Of a stretch of DNA of 64,000 nt, positions 46,630 through 53,407 are shown one piece after another. The translations under genes were made by a program, and so were the position numbers. Position 1 is the first letter of the stretch, and each line of letters opens with the position of its first letter. The notes under the pieces were generated by a model that was not told where the DNA came from, made no database searches, and was given only the letters and a program-made list of their open reading frames with translations. Origin of the DNA: Pedobacter planticolens (GTDB lineage Bacteria > Bacteroidota > Bacteroidia > Sphingobacteriales > Sphingobacteriaceae); contig NZ_WNXD01000002.1 of NCBI RefSeq assembly GCF_014172375.1, forward strand, positions 868,001 to 932,000, in the 5' to 3' direction.

Positions 46630-46950
46630 TTTTTATGTTGTGAAAGATAAAGGTAGAGAATTAACACTACTGCTCGAAATTTTAACATAGCGAGCCATTG
46701 GTAAAAAGGTGTGGTCTCAAAAACACCGATTTCAAACCTTTTTATCATACGCAAAAATTTTGCAGAATTGAACCATTGCATTTGCATCCGACTTTCGTTT
46801 CTTGGTTAATTTAATTTATTTCTTTTGGTAAACTTAGCACCAAGAGAAATTAAGGGAATAGTATCTCAGGGTATGCTTTTAATTAGAATGCCTGATAATA
46901 AATGGTTTGTTATCGGGTATTTTGATTCTTAAGTTTTTGTAAACGATAGA
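46630..46950. other. 321-base intergenic region with metG-3' duplicate
   Basis: It contains the scar GTGGTCTCAAAAACACC (from 46711) and, from 46822 to about 46940, a copy of the metG 3' coding end fused to the metG terminator with an internal deletion. No functional gene is seen. Confidence 0.7.
46822..46940 (+). pseudogene. Duplicated, internally deleted metG 3' end plus terminator
   Basis: Bases 46822-46882 match metG 45201-45262, and the following bases to 46940 match the metG terminator region 45345-45410. The 80-90 bases between are missing. The join falls at a GATTTTAAT motif that occurs at both breakpoints in the intact copy (45254-45262 and 45343-45351), so the deletion was probably microhomology-mediated. 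Roughly nine in ten bases agree by eye. Confidence 0.8.
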
Positions 46951-47580
46951 TTAAACCTTTTGTTTGCCCACTTTAATATGTTGAAAATCCTCTTTTTGAG
47001 TAAAATACTCCAGCCCTAAAATTGTAAGTATACTAATGGCAAACGTAACTTTTTGCAGGATGGGTAAAAATGATCTAAAATCACCTATTCCATATAAATA
47101 GAGTGTACTGTAAAAAACAAGCAAACAAAAAACGCACAACACCTTCAATAGATGCAGCCTTGATTTTAACACAAAAACGGTAATATAAAACATGCCAACA
47201 AGGAACAATGTACTGGCAATAATAACCATAATATCATGCAATGGAGTTGCTATTAAAAAAGTAAATACCATACTTATTGCCCCAATGTATTTTATGACTT
47301 TCGCAGCGCCTTTTGCTGATATTTTCTTTGAAAATTCAATAAAGAAGAGTGCAAAACTTGCCGAAAGGAACATCATTCCACCAACAGCCCAAAAACGACC
47401 AGTATTATCTAATCCATTAACCGCTTTTTCGCCGAAAAGATTACTGATATAGTTTTTACCCCAATTGTATCCAATAGAAGTTTTATCAAATGTAGACCCA
47501 CCAGGATAGTTTAATGTGGCTATTACTAGCAATGACATTGAAATAATTACACCCAATAAAATTAAATGTTTTTTAAGCAT
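46951..47580 (-). CDS. Six-helix membrane protein (DUF998-like)
   Basis: The 209-residue protein has about six transmembrane helices (around residues 6-24, 66-84, 93-112, 116-138, 143-163 and 170-190) and a polar N-terminal loop (TFDKTSIGYNWGKNYISNLFG). Its helix pattern recalls DUF998-type proteins, but that match is weak. It is transcribed away from the scarred region at 47.6-47.8 kb and has no clear operon partner. Function unknown. Confidence 0.65.
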   Translation of the reverse strand: MLKKHLILLGVIISMSLLVIATLNYPGGSTFDKTSIGYNWGKNYISNLFGEKAVNGLDNTGRFWAVGGMMFLSASFALFFIEFSKKISAKGAAKVIKYIGAISMVFTFLIATPLHDIMVIIASTLFLVGMFYITVFVLKSRLHLLKVLCVFCLLVFYSTLYLYGIGDFRSFLPILQKVTFAISILTILGLEYFTQKEDFQHIKVGKQKV

Positions 47581-47650
47581 AGCAAATTTGATTTAGAAAC
47601 TATTTCAATATCGTAATAAGCTTTATAATTTGCAAGGGCATCTGACTTAC

Positions 47651-47717
47651 AAAAAAGCCTTCAGAATTTATCCAAAGGCTTACCAATTTTGTGGTCTCAA
47701 AGACACCGATTTCAAAC
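47651..47717 (-). pseudogene. Decayed tRNA-3'-end-like scar with terminator hairpin
   Basis: On the minus strand, a segment ending GAGACCAC is followed by AAAATTGG and a hairpin AAGCCTTTGG...AAGGCTTTTTT. This is the same order as the tRNA-Arg end (GGGACCAC, AAAA, AGCCATTT hairpin) at 49115-49150. The stretch GTGGTCTCAAAGACACC here recurs at 46711 with one change. No acceptor or D arm can be built, so it is a remnant at most. Confidence 0.4.
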
Positions 47718-47863
47718 TCTTTTTTGGAAGATTTACAGTTGATTATTGATATTCTAGAGCGTGAGAATGGATTTTAAATATCCCGGCGAGACAGATTTCA
47801 AACTCTTTTGCGAGTTAATATTATTTAAATATTAAATTCGATTATTATTAAATAAAAACTATA

Positions 47864-48259
47864 GTGTATATAAGGTTCATTACTCAATTCATCAATGAAG
47901 AAGGGCAGAATAAAACTGGTCTATTTCAAGCAATGGGATTCATTCGTGATCATCCGTTAACAGATGATGATGACGAATCGAAACTTAAGGACTTAACAAC
48001 GTGGTTTGAAGAAAATCTTGATGCTCCTAAATGGTTTGCGAATCCTCTTGGGAGGAGGTATGAGATTAAATCATTGTCATGGTTTAAAGACACTGCAAAA
48101 GAACATATCTTAAAAGTAAATGAATTGATAGAGATTTTAGAAAAATATGATTTAATCATAGAAAGAGTCACAAGCAAAGATCTCGGTCATAGGGTCTACG
48201 AGGACGAATTTCAAGTTTCAGCAGAACCGTTAAAATCAAATCGGAAAAGAGTGATATAA
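47864..48259 (+). CDS. Hypothetical protein, GTG start
   Basis: The 131-residue protein begins with GTG (the N-terminus would read MYIRFITQFINEEG). It is soluble, with an acidic central segment (DDDDESKLKDL), an aromatic APKWFANPLGRR stretch and a long helix (AKEHILKVNELIEILEKY). There is no signal peptide or known motif. It lies in the accessory-looking block next to tRNA-like scars. Its upstream region is almost pure AT. I do not recognise a family. Confidence 0.6.
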   Translation: MYIRFITQFINEEGQNKTGLFQAMGFIRDHPLTDDDDESKLKDLTTWFEENLDAPKWFANPLGRRYEIKSLSWFKDTAKEHILKVNELIEILEKYDLIIERVTSKDLGHRVYEDEFQVSAEPLKSNRKRVI

Positions 48260-48352
48260 GGAGAAAGAGTTAATACTTTTCCCATCTTTGTACCGAAGGA
48301 AAGAATACCTCTCTAATTTTAATTATTATTGTCCAATAATTATTGTCAACCT

Positions 48353-48955
48353 ATGAAATCTATCTTCTGCTTATTAATAATCCTTTCCATTTTCCAGTCG
48401 GAAAAGGCCTTATCTCAAGAACTCCAATTTGATATTGTAGGAAAGAAAATGAGTGACTACTCAAAACTTGAAAAGAAACTCAAGAGTAAAATTTACGAAG
48501 CAGATGGTGATATTATTATTCCTGGGGGAATGGCAATGCCAATTAAGTACAGAAGACAGCAAAAGGGCATCCCTGATTTAATAGTCACTTATACTTTTAC
48601 AAAAAAGGACTCTCTTATGTACGAAATAGAATATGATTGGGATCCAAGAAACTTCGTGCAGGGCGATGCAACCCCTCAATTGCTAAAATTTGATCAGTTG
48701 CTCATAAATAAATACAATGAGTTATTGGCTTCTTTAACTGCTAACTATGGAGCCAGTAAAAGTAAGGGAGAACTAACAGACTTGGCAAAAATTGATACCG
48801 ACAACGGTCTATCAAGATCTGATACATTTACCACAAAGAACCTAGAAACGATTTACATGTCTATCATTATGTCTAGTCATTATAAATTCAACGGGACAGG
48901 GAAAGGTTTGCCCTTACACTTCCTACAAGTTTATGTTAATCAGCAAAGAAAATAA
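48353..48955 (+). CDS. Secreted protein of unknown function
   Basis: The ATG at 48353 starts a signal peptide (MKSIFCLLIILSIFQSEKALSQ); an ATG eight codons earlier would spoil it. The mature region of about 178 residues has a Lys-rich start (KKMSDYSKLEKKLKSKIY), a beta-rich centre (DLIVTYTFTKKDSLMYEIEYDWD) and a C-terminal helix-strand part. No domain is recognised. It follows the GTG-start gene by about 95 bases and may share its transcript. Confidence 0.65.
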   Translation: MKSIFCLLIILSIFQSEKALSQELQFDIVGKKMSDYSKLEKKLKSKIYEADGDIIIPGGMAMPIKYRRQQKGIPDLIVTYTFTKKDSLMYEIEYDWDPRNFVQGDATPQLLKFDQLLINKYNELLASLTANYGASKSKGELTDLAKIDTDNGLSRSDTFTTKNLETIYMSIIMSSHYKFNGTGKGLPLHFLQVYVNQQRK

Positions 48956-49114
48956 TTGTTGATACAAAATATGATCCATTCGATGAGTAAGCTTGCGGAC
49001 CAGCTTTGCCGAAAAGTGTCATTATTTTTTAAGTTTGCCAAAATGATGTTCTATAATAAGGTCGTACAGTTGGAAATGGCACTATTAACCATGAATCGGT
49101 ATAACTAGGATACT

Positions 49115-49143
49115 AAAAAAGCCATTCAAAACAAATGGCTTTT
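49115..49143 (-). terminator. Terminator of the tRNA-Arg transcript
   Basis: On the minus strand AAAAGCCATTT pairs with AATGGCTTTT and is followed by more T, immediately after the tRNA 3' end. Confidence 0.85.
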
Positions 49144-49144
49144 G

Positions 49145-49216
49145 TGGTCCCGACGAGAATCGAACTCATATCTAAAGTTTAGGAAACTTCTATTCTATCC
49201 GTTGAACTACGGGACC
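49145..49216 (-). tRNA. tRNA-Arg (anticodon CCU)
   Basis: The cloverleaf folds completely. The acceptor stem is GGTCCCG with CGGGACC and discriminator A. The D arm is GTTC/GAAT, the anticodon stem GAAGT/ACTTT with loop TTCCTAA (anticodon CCT), the variable loop four bases, and the T arm ATGAG-TTCGATT-CTCGT. The 3' CCA is not encoded. It reads AGG codons. It lies six bases after the stop codon of a GIY-YIG gene, and its own upstream box (AATCTTTG) is weak, so it is probably transcribed from the promoter at 49539 and cut out of a longer RNA. Confidence 0.95.
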
Positions 49217-49222
49217 AATTAT

Positions 49223-49462
49223 TTACAAAGATTTTAAAAATTCTTTACCAATTCCTGATTTCAGGTATTTTTCTTTTTCTCTTGCTGCTATCCTGCTAAC
49301 AATTGGTTCGCTATAAATCAATTGCCAAGGCCTAAAGCCTTTAGTTGATTTTGTTTTACCTGCATTATGTTCTGCTAATCTCTTCAACACATTAGAAGAG
49401 AAGCCAACATAAATTCTCTGATCCACATCACTCTTTATTGCATAAACATAAAAAATATCCAT
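49223..49462 (-). CDS. Minimal GIY-YIG endonuclease-domain protein
   Basis: This 79-residue protein is only a GIY-YIG domain: YVYAIKS (GIY position), RIYVGFSSN (YIG position), the conserved Arg in LKRLAEHNAGKTKSTKG, and RPWQLIYSEP followed by the conserved Glu in AREKEKYLKSG. Single-domain proteins of this type are common in Bacteroidota; related domains occur in homing endonucleases, UvrC and SLX1. The start codon lies four bases after a duplicated tRNA-Arg 5' half, and the stop six bases before the intact tRNA-Arg, so gene and tRNA form one compact cassette. Confidence 0.92.
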   Translation of the reverse strand: MDIFYVYAIKSDVDQRIYVGFSSNVLKRLAEHNAGKTKSTKGFRPWQLIYSEPIVSRIAAREKEKYLKSGIGKEFLKSL

Positions 49463-49465
49463 AGT

Positions 49466-49529
49466 TAAAGTTTAGGAAACTTCCCTGCCTACCGCAGGCA
49501 GGTATTCTATCCGTTGAACTACGGGACCA
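49466..49529 (-). pseudogene. Duplicated tRNA-Arg 5' half interrupted by a 19-nt palindrome
   Basis: Bases 49503-49529 and 49466-49483 together reproduce tRNA-Arg nucleotides 1-44 (plus the base before nucleotide 1) without a mismatch: 45 identical bases. Between tRNA positions 26 and 27 lies an extra 19-base sequence, CCTGCCT-ACCGC-AGGCAGG read on the plus strand, a 7-bp inverted repeat. The D arm and anticodon arm can still form, but the T arm and the 3' acceptor strand are absent, so it cannot be a functional tRNA. Confidence 0.9.
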
Positions 49530-49538
49530 TTGAAGTCG

Positions 49539-49546
49539 CAAATATA
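49539..49546 (-). promoter_or_regulatory. -7 box of the tRNA/GIY-YIG cassette
   Basis: On the minus strand TATATTTG matches TAnnTTTG, with a TTG 15 bases upstream. It ends 10 bases before nucleotide 1 of the interrupted tRNA copy, the spacing expected for the original tRNA promoter. Confidence 0.6.
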
Positions 49547-49597
49547 TAAAAATATCTAGCCCAACTTCATATTTCATTAGTGTAGCCTCTTTATAAG

Positions 49598-49933
49598 CTA
49601 TAGTTTTAAAGAAGAAATTTTTAAAGTATATGCTTTGCCCAAGCTAAACTTAAAATGATTTTCCTGTAACAGTTCTTTTATTTTAGGACTGCTAGTTAAA
49701 ACATCAAATAAATCTCTGGCAACAGCAGAACCTGAAATATTATTTTTTACTTTGCCATTTTCTATTTCTAAGCTAAAGCTATAATCGGCCTTGTTACGGT
49801 TACCTAAGCTATGCAAGTCAGATTTAGTAAAACCGATCTCTTGCTCCTCATTTAGTGCTTTTTTGAGCTGTATAGCAAATACAGGAAGGTACTTCTTCCA
49901 AAGAGGATAGTATAAATTTATTTGGGTCATCAT
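49598..49933 (-). CDS. Hypothetical protein (111 aa)
   Basis: A soluble protein with an N-terminal aromatic/helical segment (NLYYPLWKKYLPVFAIQLKKAL), a middle with alternating strands (ADYSFSLEIENGKVKNNIS) and a C-terminal FDVLTSSPKIKELLQ helix. A second Met follows the first, so the start may be one codon later. No signal peptide or known motif is present. It is upstream of, and in the same direction as, the tRNA/GIY-YIG cassette, but a promoter lies between them. Confidence 0.65.
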   Translation of the reverse strand: MMTQINLYYPLWKKYLPVFAIQLKKALNEEQEIGFTKSDLHSLGNRNKADYSFSLEIENGKVKNNISGSAVARDLFDVLTSSPKIKELLQENHFKFSLGKAYTLKISSLKL

Positions 49934-50203
49934 ATATTGTAATCGTATTTAGTTCTTTATAAGTTTAAAGGGCGAATGAATTGCAGAATTAAATCCGGTT
50001 TTATGAAATTACTTTTCAACTTTACCACGAGGTGTGGTTCATAGAATTTTTTCTCGTTAAGGGTTCGTTGTAATCAACCCTATTGCCCATTGCAAAGGTG
50101 CTAATACTTATTTAAGAAAATGTAATGATGGAGAGAAATATTTCTTCTCCAATTTAGCCACTAATCCACACTAAGGAATTAAGTTTTCTGCTGCTTTATT
50201 AAA

Positions 50204-50857
50204 TTAATTAGCTTTCATAAAAACTACACTTTTTCCATTTATTAAACCAGTTAATATCCCATTTTTAAGCTGCTCACATTGCAAAACATAGAGTAGTTGA
50301 GTGTCTTCTGGTAAAGCTGTAAAATGAAAATGTAAATTCCCAGTTTTTTCTCCCTCTTTAATTTCAGCTTCCAGCTTTTCTATCGACAGAGGAGTTAACA
50401 ACGTTTCATCGGCAGCAATACGCAAAATGCTCAGCCTATAACCGGCAGTATTATTCAAGTAATAATTAAGCTCAAGAGAGCGCTTTCCCTCTTCGTTCTT
50501 ATGATGGAGCATAAATCTGCCCTTTTTAGAAGTTGGATAGTCCAATCTCATTTCCATTCCATTAAAACCCGCATAATTATAAGCCAGATTAGCCTTTTTC
50601 TGTTGACGGAAAACGGATACCAGCCTACTCCAAAACTGGCCATTCTTAAAGCCAGGTGCAAATTCATTAACGGCATCAAAGATGATTTTTGCCATTAAGT
50701 TAGCTTGAGTTTGGTTTGTCGAACTGGAGATCATCCCATCAGATTTTTCCCAAATCGTTCTTTTTTTCCTGCCGTGAAAACCATAAGCATTGCTATCTAC
50801 AAAAGTGATATCTCCTATAGTGCCACTTAATTTAATAATGGAACGAACCTTTGCCAT
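50204..50857 (-). CDS. Uncharacterised protein of a Bacteroidota-type 'GTIGDITF' family
   Basis: The start at 50857 gives MAKVRSIIKLSGTIGDITFVDS; a longer start eight codons upstream is less likely. The first 95 residues contain a basic GRKKRTIWEK stretch and the NQTQANLMAKIIFDAVNEFAPGFKNGQFWSRL helix pair, recalling short Bacteroidota proteins that begin with a G-x-(I/V)-G-D-(I/L)-x-F motif and have no known function. The C-terminal half is beta-rich. No export signal is seen. Two arrays of 11-base repeats lie immediately upstream, which is the notable feature of the locus. Confidence 0.65.
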   Translation of the reverse strand: MAKVRSIIKLSGTIGDITFVDSNAYGFHGRKKRTIWEKSDGMISSSTNQTQANLMAKIIFDAVNEFAPGFKNGQFWSRLVSVFRQQKKANLAYNYAGFNGMEMRLDYPTSKKGRFMLHHKNEEGKRSLELNYYLNNTAGYRLSILRIAADETLLTPLSIEKLEAEIKEGEKTGNLHFHFTALPEDTQLLYVLQCEQLKNGILTGLINGKSVVFMKAN

Positions 50858-50927
50858 AAAAAATGTATTTTTAAAAACCACTCAATATACGACGATTTTC
50901 CGTTACAAATTCTAATTTTTTCTTAAT

Positions 50928-50971
50928 GCTTACCGCGATACTAAGGCGACCTTGTAGCGACCTTACCGCGA
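50928..50971 (-). repeat. Array of four 11-nt repeats
   Basis: Read on the minus strand, four contiguous 11-mers begin with TCGC: TCGCGGTAAGG, TCGCTACAAGG, TCGCCTTAGTA and TCGCGGTAAGC. The array lies about 70-115 bases upstream of the start at 50857. Confidence 0.85.
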
Positions 50972-51057
50972 CTTATGTTCTAGAAGAGTCCGTATTAAGC
51001 TCGGTCTTAGTTTAGGTCAACTGCAGGTTTCGATGTATACAGTTTTTCAAAATTGAA

Positions 51058-51101
51058 CATTTTCCCGAACAAGACTCGAACTAAGTACGAAGTTGGTACA
51101 A
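51058..51101 (-). repeat. Second array of four 11-nt repeats
   Basis: Read on the minus strand the units are TTGTACCAACT, TCGTACTTAGT, TCGAGTCTTGT and TCGGGAAAATG, contiguous and all 11 bases long. The period and the initial T-C/T-G match the first array, but the internal bases differ. Confidence 0.75.
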
Positions 51102-51165
51102 CATTGGTAATAAACAAATCGTATGCAAACACAAATGAATGCCAATGATTAAATAAATGAAATAC

Positions 51166-51382
51166 GAGGTTGTATCAAAAAGACGAATTTAGAAATCGTA
51201 ATACAATTAAATTTGGCGTTACCGTGATTCTCGAGTGCGGGAATCACGATTGCTCAGCGTAGCTAAAAGCGTAAAAAAACATACTAATTAGCGCATTACG
51301 ATTCCCAATCAAGTTGGGAAAGACGACCTTTCAAAATATTATTCTGCTAACAAATCAAGAAAATTATTTTTGATACAACCTC
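51166..51382. mobile_element. MITE-like element with perfect 16-bp terminal inverted repeats
   Basis: GAGGTTGTATCAAAAA (51166-51181) and its exact reverse complement (51367-51382) bound 217 bases with no coding capacity. The termini resemble insertion-sequence ends (GAGGxTGTxTCAAAA type). No clear target-site duplication is visible. No matching transposase gene is in the window. Confidence 0.7.
51216..51327. repeat. Dispersed palindromic intergenic repeat, copy C (inside the MITE)
   Basis: It contains the GCGCATTACGATTCCC block and the outer GGGAATCACG/ CAAGTTGGGAAAGACG parts of the family, with a TGCTCAGCGTAGC segment also found in copy A as AGCTGCGCTGAGCA in inverse orientation. Confidence 0.55.
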
Positions 51383-51549
51383 ATTAGATTTAATTACAAT
51401 ACTATCAATTCATTATGGGGGCAGTGGTGCAAAGGGGGCATCTTGAAGTGGTTTATCCAGTTATTGATCCATCCACAAAATGATAATGTACACTGTAATA
51501 TCTAATTTTAAAGTTTTACTTTTAATTTACCATATAACAAAAAAATAAA

Positions 51550-52365
51550 ATGGATAATCAGTTTTCTTTAACAGGAAAAGTAATCGTTGTCACAGGCGGT
51601 ACAGGAATAATAGGAAAATCATTTATTAAAGGAATAACAGACGCTGGTGGTATAGTTGGTATTTTAGGTAGAAATGAGCAGGTTGCCAATGAAAGAGTTG
51701 CAGAAGTGATAAAAAATGGCGGGAAAGCCATTGCTTTAATTGCAGATGTACTGGACGAAAATACACTTGAGCAAGCAAAAGATAAAGTGCTAAATGAGTT
51801 TGGTAAGATAGATGGTTTAGTAAATGCTGCGGGCGGTAATATCCCTGAAGCGATTATCCAAAAAGAGGATGATATTTTTGGTATGAACATAAATGGCATG
51901 CGCAAAGCGATGGAATTGAACCTTTGGGGAACGTTAATACCAACTCAGATTTTTGGTAAAGCAATGCTTGATGCCGGTAAAGGAAGTATCGTTAATATTT
52001 CTTCAATGAGTTCAAAAAGAGTAATTACTAGAGTTTTGGGATATAGTATGGGCAAAGCTGCAATTGATTGTTATACGCAGTGGTTTGCTGTAGAATTGGC
52101 AAATCGTTTTGGTGATAAAGTAAGGATGAATGCTATTGCACCAGGTTTCTTTTTAACCGAACAAAACAGAGCTTTGTTAACCAATACAGATGGCAGTTAC
52201 ACAGAACGTGGCAATTTGGTTATTAAACAAACTCCATTTAAACGTTTTGGTGATACCGACGAATTAATAGGCGCTTTACAATGGCTATTGAGTGATGCCT
52301 CTGCATTTGTAACAGGAACAGTTATTAATGTTGATGGTGGTTTCTTTGTGAATAGCGGAGTTTAA
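51550..52365 (+). CDS. SDR-family oxidoreductase, possibly D-mannonate oxidoreductase
   Basis: The classical short-chain dehydrogenase motifs are present: VVTGGTGIIGK (TGxxxGxG cofactor site, residues 14-24), the NAAGG segment near 95, ISSMSS with the catalytic Ser near 155, and YSMGK with catalytic Tyr/Lys near 170. The region RALLTNTDGSYTERG and the ending NVDGGFFVNSGV recall the SDR-type D-mannonate/fructuronate oxidoreductases of Bacteroidota, but no uxu genes are adjacent, so the substrate is tentative. Length 271 residues. Confidence 0.85.
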   Translation: MDNQFSLTGKVIVVTGGTGIIGKSFIKGITDAGGIVGILGRNEQVANERVAEVIKNGGKAIALIADVLDENTLEQAKDKVLNEFGKIDGLVNAAGGNIPEAIIQKEDDIFGMNINGMRKAMELNLWGTLIPTQIFGKAMLDAGKGSIVNISSMSSKRVITRVLGYSMGKAAIDCYTQWFAVELANRFGDKVRMNAIAPGFFLTEQNRALLTNTDGSYTERGNLVIKQTPFKRFGDTDELIGALQWLLSDASAFVTGTVINVDGGFFVNSGV

Positions 52366-52373
52366 AAAGTAAA

Positions 52374-52407
52374 ATTTCAAGAGAATATAAAAGCATTCTC
52401 TTGAAAT
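52374..52407. terminator. Bidirectional terminator between SDR gene and envelope operon
   Basis: A 13-bp perfect stem (ATTTCAAGAGAAT with ATTCTCTTGAAAT) and an eight-base loop lie between two convergent genes. Confidence 0.8.
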
Positions 52408-52429
52408 AACTCCTAAATATCTTTTTGGT

Positions 52430-53389
52430 TTACCACCAACCTTTAACGTTATAAATTACTGCTGCTGGTTGTTGCGCATTGGCATAAGCAGCCGCAGCAG
52501 TATAGGCAGATTTTAAAACATCGGCATCTGCTTGTTGTTGCTTAAATATAAAGTTCCATTCGCGGGTATCGTTTTCTTTGATACTTTTTGAAATTTGTCC
52601 AACAAATGTTTTTACATCCTGGTAGCAAGAAGAATTAGGATCAATTTGCGATAATATGTCGCCAGCTTTAGTTGCACCTTCATAATTTTGACTAGCTGCC
52701 CAAGCGGTTTTTGCCTCCATTAATCTTACCTGACACATTTTATCAATGTGTTTTTTATAAATCGGAATAATAGCCGCTCTAGCTTTACTGTAACACGCAC
52801 TACTTGCCTCTGGAATGCCCGATAGTTTATAAAATGCTTCTTCATATCTTCCTTGAGCTGCAAGACTTTGCGCATCGCTGATGATAAAATCGCAACGGGT
52901 GTTGTAGTATTTTAAAATTCTTGCTTTGCCAGATTCTAAAAAGGCTTGTATAGAAGTGTTGTTGCCGTTAATGTTTTTTAATGCAGAAATATATGCTTTA
53001 GTTTCATTCTCTCCCACACCTTTTACACTAATCGTAGTACTCGCGAATTTTGTGCCCTCTATTCCATCACCTACATAAAGCGTTACATCTAAAGATAAGG
53101 CCATCATAGTTGGCGCTGTTCCTGTAATATCTTTTGACATGACGCCAATATTTGCGGTGATAATAAAGCGTTCATTCAATGTACTCCCGCCAATTCCATT
53201 TTGAGAAATGAGTTGATTCAATTTATTAGACAAAATACTTCTAGCTGATTCTGGCATTTTCTCAATTTGCTCTGGAACGTATGCAGCAAGTGTTATTCTG
53301 CCTAAATCATCTGATTTACCCTGTGTATTTTGAGCGTACGTGCCAAAAACCGAAGAAAGGGCAATAAAGAAAATTAGTAATTTTTTCAT
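52430..53389 (-). CDS. Secreted protein, fifth gene of the envelope operon
   Basis: A signal peptide (to GTYAQ) precedes about 300 residues. The N-terminal half has a strand-rich segment (ERFIITANIGVMSKDITGTAPTMMALSLDVTLYVGDG), and the C-terminal half is helical and Ala/Gln-rich with a TPR-like feel (AAQGRYEEAFYKLSGIPEASSACYSKA). It ends VIYNVKGWW. No catalytic motif is evident. It lies 18 bases after the upstream gene and ends at the shared terminator. The function is unknown; it is likely periplasmic or outer-membrane associated. Confidence 0.75.
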   Translation of the reverse strand: MKKLLIFFIALSSVFGTYAQNTQGKSDDLGRITLAAYVPEQIEKMPESARSILSNKLNQLISQNGIGGSTLNERFIITANIGVMSKDITGTAPTMMALSLDVTLYVGDGIEGTKFASTTISVKGVGENETKAYISALKNINGNNTSIQAFLESGKARILKYYNTRCDFIISDAQSLAAQGRYEEAFYKLSGIPEASSACYSKARAAIIPIYKKHIDKMCQVRLMEAKTAWAASQNYEGATKAGDILSQIDPNSSCYQDVKTFVGQISKSIKENDTREWNFIFKQQQADADVLKSAYTAAAAYANAQQPAAVIYNVKGWW

Positions 53390-53407
53390 GTTTAGCTTTT
53401 TAAGTTT

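Larger units (their letters stand above)
50858..51549. other. About 690-base gene-free region with arrays and a MITE-like element
   Basis: From left to right it contains a 4 x 11-nt array (50928-50971), an in-between stretch with weaker 11-nt periodicity, a second 4 x 11-nt array (51058-51101), a 217-bp element with 16-bp terminal inverted repeats (51166-51382) that encloses dispersed repeat copy C, and an AT-rich leader for the SDR gene. Confidence 0.75.

Noticed and set aside
49466..49529. tRNA-Arg gene with an intron
   Set aside because: The 19-nt palindrome could look like an insertion in the anticodon arm base, but the copy lacks the T arm and the 3' acceptor strand, and bacterial tRNA introns are group I or II elements hundreds of bases long.
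50000..50200. Possible tRNA or small RNA between the genes at 49598-49933 and 50204-50857
   Set aside because: Short complementary stretches exist, but no cloverleaf or terminator could be built. I see nothing specific in this spacer.
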